Source: CAYUPI01 sp964446585
Lineage (GTDB): Bacteria; Verrucomicrobiota; Verrucomicrobiia; Limisphaerales; UBA8199
DNA: 64,000 nucleotides
Direction: 5' to 3'
Assembly: GCA_964446585.1 (NCBI GenBank)
Contig: CAYUPI010000029.1
Span: forward strand, 6,559-70,558
The notes beneath the pieces are model-generated. The model did no database searches and had not been told where the DNA came from. It worked only from the letters and a program-made list of their open reading frames with translations. Below are positions 1 through 7,867 of the stretch, one piece after another; the stretch's first letter is position 1; each line of letters opens with the position of its first letter. A program made the translations under genes and the position numbers.

Positions 1-1
1 T

Positions 2-463
2 CAGGAACTCGCCCACGCGTCGGGCTCGTTGCAATTGATCGCCGGACAGGTGGCGGACCTCGAGGGAGCCGGTCGGAAAACTTCGGCGAGCCAGCTTCGT
101 TATATTCACGAGCGCAAAACTTCCGCCTTGCTTTGCTGCGCAGTTCGACTCGGAGGGATGAGCGCCAACTGCAACCCGGCGCAGCTTGCCGCGCTCACCG
201 ATTTCGGGCGCCATGTCGGCCTCGCCTTTCAGGTCATCGACGACATCCTGGATGTGACGCAAACGACCGAGAAGCTGGGCAAAACCGCGGGTAAGGATAC
301 CAAAGCTCAGAAGGCTACTTACCCGGCAATCGTGGGCCTGATCCGCTCGCGCCAGATCGCCGAGCACTTGACGCGGCGCGCCTTCGCTGCGTTGCAGGCA
401 TTCCGAGGCAAGGCCGCCGCTCTGGAAGCGCTGGCACAATTTCTGTTGCAGCGGGATCGGTGA
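2..463 (+). CDS. ispA: Polyprenyl (farnesyl/geranylgeranyl) diphosphate synthase, C-terminal part
   Basis: This is the C-terminal half of an isoprenyl diphosphate synthase, which condenses isopentenyl diphosphate with an allylic diphosphate to make short-chain prenyl diphosphates for quinones and cell-wall carriers. The frame is open from the first bases of the window, so the 5' end and the first aspartate-rich motif are missing. Seen: GQVADLEG (the GQ-D-E region), a helix with ERKTSALL (the KT site) and the second aspartate-rich motif DDILD followed by LGKTAGKD, which fits the family order. The last gene-coding base is 463, and the gene converges on the TPR gene with a gap of about 20 bases. 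Chain length of the product cannot be judged without the N-terminal half. The symbol is by family only. Confidence 0.88.
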   Translation, partial: QELAHASGSLQLIAGQVADLEGAGRKTSASQLRYIHERKTSALLCCAVRLGGMSANCNPAQLAALTDFGRHVGLAFQVIDDILDVTQTTEKLGKTAGKDTKAQKATYPAIVGLIRSRQIAEHLTRRAFAALQAFRGKAAALEALAQFLLQRDR

Positions 464-483
464 AATCGGTGATTTGAAGTGAG

Positions 484-1881
484 TCAACGCGGCCCGCTGT
501 AATAGGAGTCGATTTTCGCCTCGACATCTTTGTAGCCGCTGTCCACGGCATAGATCTGTTTGAACTGCGCGATTGCCTCGTCACGTTTACACATTTTCTC
601 CAGCACTGAGCCCAGGTTGTAAAGGAGTTCCTTTTTCTCTTCGTCCATCACCAACTTCTCTTTGATCGCCTCCTGGAGCGTGCCGGCAGCCAGATCATCA
701 ATGCCACGGCGGGCATAACATTGAGCCAGATAATTCATCGAGGCGACTTTCTTGTGCGGATTGACTTGGGCTTTTTGAAACTCTTTGATCGCTTCGCTGA
801 TTTTTCCCAGTTTGAAGTAAAGCACGGCCAACTCGAAACGAATGCCGAGATCGGTCGGGAAACGCTCGACGCGCCGGCGGCATTCCTCGAGCTGATAGGC
901 CTGTTTCGCCGCCTCAAGCTGGGCGACATTGGCCGCGTAGTCGGGCGAGTCGGGATCCAGCTCGGATAACTCGTGCTCATACTTGCGCAGCCGGGTGTCA
1001 GCGATGGCGCGATCGAGCGAGGCATCGGCGCCGATGTCCGAGGATTTGATGCGGCTGTAGTACTCCAGAGCAAGGTCGAATTGTTTCTTCTGCGTGTAAA
1101 GCTCAGCCAGGTTGCGCAGCACTTTCAGGTTGTTCGGCTCGGTTTTCAGCCGGCCTTCGTATTCAGCGATCAGGCGCGCGGCGGTGTCTTCGGTTTGGAC
1201 CTGCCGTTGCTCCTGTTCGAGCATCACGGCTTCGTCCTTGTCTTTGAGGATGTCGCGATACGAGCCGGTGCCGTCTGCCAACGCCTCGTAACCGCCTTTT
1301 TCTAGGGTCTTTCGGGCGGAAATGTTTTTCAAAGCCTGCGCCAGGTCATTGTCAGTCGGCACCAGGCGCAGCAAATCGGCCAGGATTTTTTCCGCCCGAG
1401 TCACTTCACCGGCGTCGGCCAGCGCATTGGCAAAGTGAATTGCCAGGTCGCGATCCTTAGGCGAGTTTTTCACGAGGATCTCCAGCGACATGACGGCGGT
1501 GCGAGGCAACTCCAGCGCTGTGGCCGCCTTGACGACGAGGCGATGCGCGCCGGAGTTATTCGGATCCGTGTTCAGAATGTGTTCGGCGATTTGCAGGGCC
1601 TCGGCCGGGTCCTTGCGCAATGCCAACTCGCCCTTGGCTAATGCAGGCTGCGATCCCGCGCTGCTCAGTATCTTTTTGAAAAACCCGCCACGGTCCCCGG
1701 CCTTGCGCTGCTGAGCCGTGCGCAGAGCCTTGCGGCATTCATAAACGGCGGGCGCCTTCGCCAAGACCTGATTGAACAGATCGATGGCGTAATCAAAGTT
1801 GTCCCGCTGCAAGGCCTCGCTGCCCTTGGTGAAAAGAACGCGCAGGTCGCGCGGCAGTTCATTCGCGCTTTGCTCTGCCAT
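484..1881 (-). CDS. Tetratricopeptide repeat protein
   Basis: A 465-residue, probably cytoplasmic protein built from TPR helices. There is no signal peptide and no membrane segment. Repeats are visible at roughly residues 15-55, 85-190, 235-290 and 335-460, with typical A-x-x-x-Y/F-x-x-A and P-x-N/D spacing (for example the stretches around LRNLAELY, FELAVLYFKLG and LYNLGSVLEKM). A charged, glutamine-rich linker sits near residues 205-235. TPR proteins are scaffolds for protein-protein contacts and the sequence gives no enzymatic role. It follows cysN on the same strand after a 186-base gap, so it could be the tail of the sulfate operon or a separate unit. Start: ATG at 1881. Confidence 0.85.
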   Translation of the reverse strand: MAEQSANELPRDLRVLFTKGSEALQRDNFDYAIDLFNQVLAKAPAVYECRKALRTAQQRKAGDRGGFFKKILSSAGSQPALAKGELALRKDPAEALQIAEHILNTDPNNSGAHRLVVKAATALELPRTAVMSLEILVKNSPKDRDLAIHFANALADAGEVTRAEKILADLLRLVPTDNDLAQALKNISARKTLEKGGYEALADGTGSYRDILKDKDEAVMLEQEQRQVQTEDTAARLIAEYEGRLKTEPNNLKVLRNLAELYTQKKQFDLALEYYSRIKSSDIGADASLDRAIADTRLRKYEHELSELDPDSPDYAANVAQLEAAKQAYQLEECRRRVERFPTDLGIRFELAVLYFKLGKISEAIKEFQKAQVNPHKKVASMNYLAQCYARRGIDDLAAGTLQEAIKEKLVMDEEKKELLYNLGSVLEKMCKRDEAIAQFKQIYAVDSGYKDVEAKIDSYYSGPR

Positions 1882-2067
1882 ATGCCCTGAAAGTTAAACA
1901 GCCCCGTTCGAAAAATCCACTGCAACCGGTGGGGGTCAAAGCCTGGGGGGCGCATCTCGATACCACCACCGCAGCGCGACAGTACAGTTTACTGCGGAAA
2001 CTTTGCTTTGCCCACCGAGGCTTGACGACGGGCGATCTGGAGCTTGCTCAGCCTGAATCTGGCTCCG

Positions 2068-3471
2068 TTAAATCACGAAATCGTTATACTCCGGTTTCAC
2101 GGTTTCGGCCGGGGGCAGGAGCATGCCGGCCGCGACAGTGGCGTTTGTGCCCGGCTCGATCAGGATGAACGATCCGGTCAGGCGGTTTGCGGCGTACCCA
2201 TCAAAAATGAGGGGTCGCGCCGCGAGGAGTTTGACCTGGCCGATCCCATTCATTGCCAACTCGGTGGGCTGTGGCTCGGACTCGAAAGTGTCAATACTAA
2301 TGCGGCTTTCCAGTGCCTTCACCACTGCCTGAACGGTTTGGGTGGTATGCTTCAGAAGCAGCTTGCGCCCACTCTCCAGAGGCCGGGGATGCATCCAGCA
2401 AAGCCGCGCGGTTAACTCCGCGCTCATGCCAGGCAGCGTCTCGAGGTCGACAATCATATCCCCGCGGCTGACGTCAATATCATCCTGGAGCACGAGCGTG
2501 ATCGATTGCGGGCAAAACGCTTCCGGGCGCGGCCCGTCGTACGTCCAGATCTCCTTGACGGCGCTCCTCAGCCCGCTCGGCAGTACCATCACTTTTTGGC
2601 CCTGGCGCACGATGCCACCGGCGATTTGACCGCTAAACCCGCGAAAATCGTGCAGATGCGGATCGATCGGGTTTTGCGGACGGTTCACCCATTGCACGGG
2701 CAAGCGAAAGCCGTTCAGGTTCCAATCGCTGGCGATGTGAACGCTCTCCAGCTGTCCGAGGAACGTCGGCCCCTGATACCACGGCATGCGCTTGGAGAGC
2801 TCAACCACGTTGTCACCGTGCAGCGCGCTTAAGGGAATGAACTTGACGTCTTTGATGTCGAGCCGAGGCAGGAATTCCTCGAATTGCTCGCGAATTTCCA
2901 GGAAGCGATCTTCGCTCCAGCTCACCAGGTCCATTTTGTTGACGGCGACCACCAGATGCGGGATGCGCAGCAGCGACGCCAAATACGTATGGCGCCGGCT
3001 CTGCTCAAGGACGCCCGCGCGCGCGTCAACAAGCACGACGGAAAGGTTCGCCGAGGACGCGCCTGTGACCATGTTGCGCGTGTATTGAACGTGGCCGGGC
3101 GTATCGGCGATGATGAATTTGCGGCGTGGCGTGGCAAAATAACGGTAGGCGACGTCGATGGTGATGCCCTGCTCGCGTTCGGCGCGCAGACCATCGGTCA
3201 GGTTGGCCAGATTGATTTGGCCGTTGCCCGTGATATCCGCTGAGCGTTGCAGGGTCTCGAGTTGATCTTCCATCAAGCTCTTCGAGTCATACAACAAGCG
3301 GCCGATCAACGTGGACTTGCCATCGTCAACGGAACCGCAGGTGTTGAACCGGAGGATTTCGACCGGGTGCTGCGCAGCGTGGCCCAGGACATTAAAATCC
3401 TTCAGCGCCTCAAACCGCTCGGCCTCCGCCGCGGCTTGGTCGAGCGAGCCAATTTCAGCAGTCTCTTTCAC
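2068..3471 (-). CDS. cysN: Sulfate adenylyltransferase subunit 1 (GTPase)
   Basis: The large GTP-binding subunit of ATP sulfurylase. With CysD it couples GTP hydrolysis to formation of adenosine 5'-phosphosulfate from sulfate and ATP. The 467-residue protein has the translation-factor GTPase motifs: P-loop GSVDDGKST at residues 46-54, DTPGH at 123-127 and NKMD at 178-181, followed by the EF-Tu-like beta-barrel domains. The length and the ~40-residue lead before the P-loop match the family. The start is a GTG at 3471. It lies immediately after an 8-base tandem repeat tract that fills the gap to cysD, so the ribosome site is made of, or abuts, repeat sequence. No APS kinase (CysC) domain is fused at either end. 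Confidence 0.95.
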   Translation of the reverse strand: MKETAEIGSLDQAAAEAERFEALKDFNVLGHAAQHPVEILRFNTCGSVDDGKSTLIGRLLYDSKSLMEDQLETLQRSADITGNGQINLANLTDGLRAEREQGITIDVAYRYFATPRRKFIIADTPGHVQYTRNMVTGASSANLSVVLVDARAGVLEQSRRHTYLASLLRIPHLVVAVNKMDLVSWSEDRFLEIREQFEEFLPRLDIKDVKFIPLSALHGDNVVELSKRMPWYQGPTFLGQLESVHIASDWNLNGFRLPVQWVNRPQNPIDPHLHDFRGFSGQIAGGIVRQGQKVMVLPSGLRSAVKEIWTYDGPRPEAFCPQSITLVLQDDIDVSRGDMIVDLETLPGMSAELTARLCWMHPRPLESGRKLLLKHTTQTVQAVVKALESRISIDTFESEPQPTELAMNGIGQVKLLAARPLIFDGYAANRLTGSFILIEPGTNATVAAGMLLPPAETVKPEYNDFVI

Positions 3472-3472
3472 A

Positions 3473-3544
3473 ATTCCACGATTCGACGATTCAACGGTTC
3501 AACAATTCAACGATTCCACCATTCCACCATTCCACCATTCCACG
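3473..3544. repeat. Nine-copy 8-bp tandem repeat between cysD and cysN
   Basis: Nine consecutive 8-base units of the form ATTCNACN (ATTCCACG, ATTCGACG, ATTCAACG, GTTCAACA, ATTCAACG, then three ATTCCACC and one ATTCCACG). The array fills almost the whole intergenic space: it starts 2 bases upstream of the cysN GTG and ends 3 bases from the cysD stop codon at 3548. The three identical units in a row are likely to be prone to slippage. Because it occupies the cysN translation-initiation region, copy number could alter CysN expression. Confidence 0.95.
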
Positions 3545-3547
3545 TGT

Positions 3548-4450
3548 TCAAAAATACCCCTCTTTCTTCCGATCCTCCATCGCCGCCTCAGACGCTTTGT
3601 CGTCAGCGCGGGAGCCGCGCTCGGTTACACGGGCGGCGGCGATCTCGGCGATGATGTCATCCACCGAATCCGCCGGCGACTCGACCATGCCCGTGCTGAT
3701 GATGTCGCCGATGGTCCGGACCCGGACGACCAGTTCGCGCGTCTCTTCGCCCGGATTGCGATGCAGGAATTCGGTAACGGGCAACCATTGGCCCTGGCGG
3801 CGCAGAACCGTCCGCTTGTGACTGAAGTAAATCGTCGGCACTTCGAGCTTTTCGCGGTGGATGTATTGCCACACGTCCATCTCGGTCCAGTTGCTCAGGG
3901 GGAAAGCGCGCATGTGCTCGCCGGGGTTGACGCGGGCATTGTAGAGGTTCCAGATCTCCGGCCGCTGGTTCTTCGGGTCCCATTGGCCGAAGTGATCGCG
4001 GAAGCTGAAAAACCTTTCCTTCGCGCGCGACTTCTCCTCGTCGCGTCGCGCCCCGCCGATGCAGCAGTCGAACCTGAATTCCTCAATGGCCGCCAGCAAA
4101 GTCGGGATTTGCAGCCGGTTGCGGCTGACCTCGCCCGGCGTCGCAACTGCGATGCCATTGCGAATGGCGTCTTCTACTTTGCGGACGATCAACCTGGCGC
4201 CGAGCTCGCGCGCGCGACGGTCGCGGAAGCCGTTCAACTCCGGGAAATGATGCCCGGTGTCGATGTTCAAGAGAGGCATCGGAATCTCAGACGGCTGAAA
4301 CGCCTTCTCCGCCAGGCGCAACAGGCAGATCGAGTCCTTGCCGCCGGAGAACAGCAGACAGGGCCGCTCGAACTCGGCCGCCACCTCGCGAAAAACATGG
4401 ATCGCCTCGGTTTCGAGATACTGCAGATGATCGAGATGGTAGCTGATCAT
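3548..4450 (-). CDS. cysD: Sulfate adenylyltransferase subunit 2
   Basis: The catalytic subunit of ATP sulfurylase, which forms adenosine 5'-phosphosulfate together with CysN. It is a 300-residue N-type ATP pyrophosphatase with the PP-loop SGGKDS at residues 35-40. The downstream family landmarks IDTGHHFPE and GGARRDEE, and a C-terminal REVE-like tail, are also recognisable. The length equals the usual ~300 residues. The ATG at 4450 is preceded by a good ribosome-binding site (AGGAG, 8 bases upstream). It lies between cysH (gap 120 bases) and cysN (gap 76 bases, filled by a tandem repeat) in the same operon. Confidence 0.96.
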   Translation of the reverse strand: MISYHLDHLQYLETEAIHVFREVAAEFERPCLLFSGGKDSICLLRLAEKAFQPSEIPMPLLNIDTGHHFPELNGFRDRRARELGARLIVRKVEDAIRNGIAVATPGEVSRNRLQIPTLLAAIEEFRFDCCIGGARRDEEKSRAKERFFSFRDHFGQWDPKNQRPEIWNLYNARVNPGEHMRAFPLSNWTEMDVWQYIHREKLEVPTIYFSHKRTVLRRQGQWLPVTEFLHRNPGEETRELVVRVRTIGDIISTGMVESPADSVDDIIAEIAAARVTERGSRADDKASEAAMEDRKKEGYF

Positions 4451-4570
4451 GGTTGATACTCCTGCACGGCTTGAATCGTTACCCGATCCTCTGACGCCTC
4501 CTGGTTTCGCTCGATGTCAGGCAATTAAGGTGACCTGCCAATCTTCCTGGAAGTCCGCAAGCGACGCTCC

Positions 4571-5266
4571 TCACCGGCTGGCCGGTTCCACGGCCAGGGC
4601 GCTCGCGCCCCAGTTCGAATGCAGTCCGCACTCGCGCTTTTCATCCGCCTTGGCCGGATCGAAATAGTCCCATTCGTTGGGCAGGTTGTATTGCTCCAGG
4701 TAAGCTTCCATCGCCGCGTCGGCGTAAAAAAAGACGGGGCTGACCTTGAGCGCGCCGAAATTCGTGTCGTGCGTCAGGATGTCGAGGTTCGCTCGATTTG
4801 GGTTCTGCACTTTGCGCAGTGCGGTAATCCAAACCGTCGGCGCCAGCTCGCGCATTCCGCGTTGGAACGGTTCGAGCTTCATCAGCCTGCTGAACTCTTT
4901 CAGGGCCGGCTCATCGTCCGGCGTGGGCACCGGCCCGTGAAGGGTTTCATAGCGCGCGACGGTCATGCGTGGCGCATAGACTCGAAGATTCAACCTGAAC
5001 AATTGCCGGAGCTGCTCGGCGTGTCGGTATGTCGCCGGCCGGTTGTAGCCGTGATCCACCCAGAGCACCGGAATATCCGGTTGCACTTGCGTGCAGAGGT
5101 GAAGCAGCACGGCTTCGTAAGGCCTGAAATTGGTCGAAAGAACGGCCCGTCCCCCCGCGTGCGCGACCGCCCAACGGACGATTTCGGCCGGGCTTTGGCT
5201 TCGCAACTCGGAATTCCAGCGTCCGAGTTCTGCCGGACCAAAACTAAGATTCTTGGGTTGTTCCAT
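4571..5266 (-). CDS. cysH: Phosphoadenosine phosphosulfate reductase
   Basis: Reduces activated sulfate to sulfite using thioredoxin-type reductant. The 231-residue protein has the modified PP-loop region (VLSTNFRPYEAVLLHL), an LWVDHGYN strand that replaces the usual DTG-type motif, and the C-terminal catalytic motif ECGLH (Cys about 213). The paired cysteines that bind the [4Fe-4S] cluster of APS reductases are absent, so the PAPS-type enzyme is the better fit. The frame is open up to 5320, but the ATG at 5266 is chosen because AGAGGAAAGAG sits just upstream and the start falls 14 bases after the sulfite reductase stop. Oddity: a PAPS-type enzyme needs APS kinase, which is not in this window. 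Confidence 0.9.
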   Translation of the reverse strand: MEQPKNLSFGPAELGRWNSELRSQSPAEIVRWAVAHAGGRAVLSTNFRPYEAVLLHLCTQVQPDIPVLWVDHGYNRPATYRHAEQLRQLFRLNLRVYAPRMTVARYETLHGPVPTPDDEPALKEFSRLMKLEPFQRGMRELAPTVWITALRKVQNPNRANLDILTHDTNFGALKVSPVFFYADAAMEAYLEQYNLPNEWDYFDPAKADEKRECGLHSNWGASALAVEPASR

Positions 5267-5280
5267 CTCTCTTTCCTCTG

Positions 5281-6975
5281 TTATCGCCCGTTGCCTTCGT
5301 GGAGGCTCGGCTGCTGCCAAATTACGCGCGCGCAGAAATCACCAAAGCGCTCGTCCGGCTGGCGTTGTTGCAAATACCGGGCCAACACTGCGCGCAACTC
5401 CGTGAGCAACTCTTCGCCCTTGACCGTGTCCTTGTAGAGTTTGTTCAAACGCGTGCTCGCCTCGTTACCGCCCAGGTAAATCTGGTACCGGTTTGGCCCT
5501 TTGCCAACGAAAGCGATCTCGGCCATGTATGGCCGGGCGCAGCCGTTGGGGCAGCCGGTCATCCGCACAATCAGCTCCTCCTTTTCCAGCCCGAGCTCGG
5601 CCAGCAATCCTTCCACCTGAGTCAGGATCCCCGGCAGCACGCGCTCCGATTCCGCCAGCGCCAGCCCGCACGTCGGCAAGGCGGGACAGGCCATCGAAGC
5701 CAGACGCGTCCGGCTGAACGGATTAGCCGCCGAGACGCCATGCTCGCTCAATACCTGTTCGATTAGCGGCCGCTGCTCAGAGCGCAGATTCACCAGGAGC
5801 AGGTTCTGCGAAGCTGTCAGCCGCACCTCCGGCTGGAACTGTTCGATGACGCGCCGCAGCCCCGTCTTCAACCGATATGCGCCTTCGTCGCGAATTCGGC
5901 CATTCTCGACAAACAATCCGAGAAAGTAATTTCTATTGGTCTGCTGGTGCCAGCCCAACAGATCTCCTTGCTTCGTGAATTGGAATGGCCGCGCAGGTTC
6001 CAGTTTGATCCCCGCTCGCTCCTGCACTTCGATGCGGAACCAATCGACACCTCGATCCTCAAGGACATACTTAAGTCGAGCGTGCTTGCGATTAGTGCGA
6101 TCGCCAAAATCCCGATGGATCGTGATCACCGCCTTGGCCACCACCTCAAGATGCTCCGGTCGCAGAAATCCAACGACGTCCGCCAGGCGCGGAAACGTCT
6201 GCGCATTGCCGTGCGACATCCCCATGCCGCCGCCTGCCAACAAATTGTATCCGGCCAATCGCCCCCCTTCCGCCATCACGACAAATCCGAGATCGTTCGT
6301 GAAGATGTCGATGTCGTTCAACGGCGGGATGGCAAACGCCGTCTTGAACTTTCGCGGCAGGTAGTGCCTGCCATAAAGCGGATCGCTGAATTGGGCATTG
6401 GCGTCGCTCCCAAGATCCACTTCGTGTCCATCCAGCCAGATCCCGTGGTAGGCAGGCGTTCGCGGCGAGAGCGCGTTCGAGAGCTCGCGCGCCTGTTCGA
6501 GGACTTCGTCCACCAGCGGACTGGTTGCGGGAGTCGGTGGCGCCATCACATTGCGTTCGACGTCCCCGCAGGCCGCGAGCGTCGTTACCAACGCCTCGTT
6601 CAGGCTCTTCATCGTCTGACGCAGGTTCGTTTTGACGATCCCGTGGAACTGAAAGTCCTGCCGCGTGGTAATTCGCAGAGTGTTATTCCCGTATTTGCTG
6701 GCCAATTCATCGCACACCAGATACTGCGCGCCAGTCAGCACTCCTCCGGGAAATTTCGTTCGCACCATCAGGATGAACTGCTTCCCTTCTTTGCGCCTGT
6801 CCCGATCGTCCTGCTGATAAATCCCGTGGAACTTCAGGAATTCATAGTCGTCGTGCGAAAAGCTCCCAGCCGCGGTGTCCGCGAGAGTTTCGCGAATTGT
6901 CCCGGCAAGAAGCGGGCGCGCTTCTTTCAGACCCTCGTTCCGAGTCAATTTGACCGGTGCTTCCGTCTCAATCAT
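5281..6975 (-). CDS. cysI: Sulfite reductase hemoprotein (beta subunit / ferredoxin type)
   Basis: Reduces sulfite to sulfide with six electrons at a coupled siroheme-[4Fe-4S] centre. From the ATG at 6975 the protein has 564 residues, the normal CysI/Sir length. It has two ferrite-reductase-like halves and the four cluster cysteines at about C430, C436, C475 and C479 (ACPALPTC and TGCPNGC), with the conserved RP after the last one. The frame runs open 86 codons further upstream, but that part crosses an intrinsic terminator and looks non-coding, so the shorter start is used. It is the first gene of the assimilation operon. No flavoprotein CysJ is adjacent, so a ferredoxin-dependent form is possible. 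The terminator and structured leader upstream suggest attenuation control. Confidence 0.93.
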   Translation of the reverse strand: MIETEAPVKLTRNEGLKEARPLLAGTIRETLADTAAGSFSHDDYEFLKFHGIYQQDDRDRRKEGKQFILMVRTKFPGGVLTGAQYLVCDELASKYGNNTLRITTRQDFQFHGIVKTNLRQTMKSLNEALVTTLAACGDVERNVMAPPTPATSPLVDEVLEQARELSNALSPRTPAYHGIWLDGHEVDLGSDANAQFSDPLYGRHYLPRKFKTAFAIPPLNDIDIFTNDLGFVVMAEGGRLAGYNLLAGGGMGMSHGNAQTFPRLADVVGFLRPEHLEVVAKAVITIHRDFGDRTNRKHARLKYVLEDRGVDWFRIEVQERAGIKLEPARPFQFTKQGDLLGWHQQTNRNYFLGLFVENGRIRDEGAYRLKTGLRRVIEQFQPEVRLTASQNLLLVNLRSEQRPLIEQVLSEHGVSAANPFSRTRLASMACPALPTCGLALAESERVLPGILTQVEGLLAELGLEKEELIVRMTGCPNGCARPYMAEIAFVGKGPNRYQIYLGGNEASTRLNKLYKDTVKGEELLTELRAVLARYLQQRQPDERFGDFCARVIWQQPSLHEGNGR

Positions 6976-7633
6976 AAGTAAAATGCCAATCTTATGTATG
7001 ATTCTCGCCGCGAATCGTCCTTTTGTCAATAGCTTTCGCCGTGGAAGGTGGAAGGAATCGAGGTGGTGACGGCCTGGCCCCCGAATTTTGACCGCTAGGG
7101 CGACCGTTAAGAGGCGACGGAGCCGTCCCAAGTATATATGTGCGCGTTCTTCGAATCCTGTGGTGCTAAGAAAAGTGGGCTTCCCGCACAAAAAAAAGAA
7201 AGACCGGGTTTTTAAGCCCGGTCTTTCCCACACATTCTACGATGAGAACTAAAATCTTCAGTAGCCCCGCCAAGGACCACCGTCAACACGCGTTCAACAT
7301 ACCAGTCGGCTGGATTACGGCCAGTCACCAGTACTGGGGACAGGTCTCCAGGTAGTGTCCTAATCTGGACTCGGAATCTGGCCCCAGGGTAGTTGTGGGG
7401 GCCTTCCCTCGCCCGCTGCTGGGATTCCGTATCCCGAAGAGTACACTGGGTTTCGCTGGTCGTCGGAGAGGACGGCAATAGGCGGAACCGGGTCGTTTCC
7501 TAACAGAAATCCCACCCTTCTCCCACCGCCTGGATGCTAGGCCTCGTGCACTGATGTTGCTCATCGCTCTGTAGACAACCGGCAGGAACGGACTTGCAAA
7601 CCACGGCTGGCCGGGCAGAGTCGGGAGACGATT
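6976..7633. other. Structured intergenic leader upstream of sulfite reductase
   Basis: A 658-base stretch without a convincing gene between the divergent sulfite reductase and FlbD-like genes. Read on the - strand, toward sulfite reductase, it holds many short hairpins: GGGAT/ATCCC at about 7420-7434, GGCCCC/GGGGCC at about 7380-7405, and the palindrome CCAGTACTGG near 7326-7335. It also has a GGAGACCTGTCC box near 7340, and ends in the terminator at 7188-7226. A TTGACG-17-TACTGA pair (near 7280 to 7256) could be a promoter that fires into the terminator. I cannot assign it to a named RNA family. Confidence 0.4.
7188..7226 (-). terminator. Rho-independent terminator in the sulfite reductase leader
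   Basis: A perfect 10-bp stem (AAAGACCGGG at 7199-7208 pairing with CCCGGTCTTT at 7217-7226) with an 8-base loop. On the - strand it is followed by TTTCTTTTTTTT. The U-tract is only on that strand. It lies about 215 bases upstream of the sulfite reductase ATG, with no recognised - strand gene just before it. It therefore either ends a small RNA or acts as an attenuator for the sulfate operon. Confidence 0.88.
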
Positions 7634-7867
7634 ATGGCGCTGATAAAACTGAACCGGATCAACAAAGGCGGCGAAATCCTGATCCACAGCGAACACATCC
7701 TGTTCATCGAAGTGGAGTCCAAAACTACGACCATCCACATGACCGATGGCCTGCTGTTCTCGGTCATCGAACCGCTGGACGCCATCGCTGAGCAGGTCGA
7801 GACGATGGAGACGGCCCGGATCAAGAACGCGATTCAGCAGAGCGGGTTGGGCGGCGCGCCGACTTAA
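7634..7867 (+). CDS. FlbD-like small protein
   Basis: A 77-residue cytoplasmic protein that resembles the FlbD family, found in flagellar operons of other bacteria: a basic start (MALIKLNRINKGGE), then ILIHSEHILFIE and a TDGLLFSVIE strand, with an acidic helical tail. GGGAG lies 6 bases before the ATG at 7634, supporting the start. There are no flagellar genes nearby, so it is probably an orphan with another, unknown role. Its last 47 bases overlap the end of the convergent BtpA-like gene. Confidence 0.72.
   Translation: MALIKLNRINKGGEILIHSEHILFIEVESKTTTIHMTDGLLFSVIEPLDAIAEQVETMETARIKNAIQQSGLGGAPT

Noticed and set aside
6976..7233. 86-codon N-terminal extension of sulfite reductase
   Set aside because: It runs through the intrinsic terminator and has no family similarity; the ATG at 6975 gives the normal length.
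7241..7354. 37-codon frame on the + strand starting MRTKIFSS
   Set aside because: No ribosome-binding site, no recognisable features, and it lies across the structured leader.
7335..7600. Cobalamin riboswitch on the - strand
   Set aside because: CCTGGAGACCTGTCC resembles the B12 box and GGGAAGG lies upstream, but spacing is wrong and the 5' conserved core is not found. Kept only as an unclassified structured leader.
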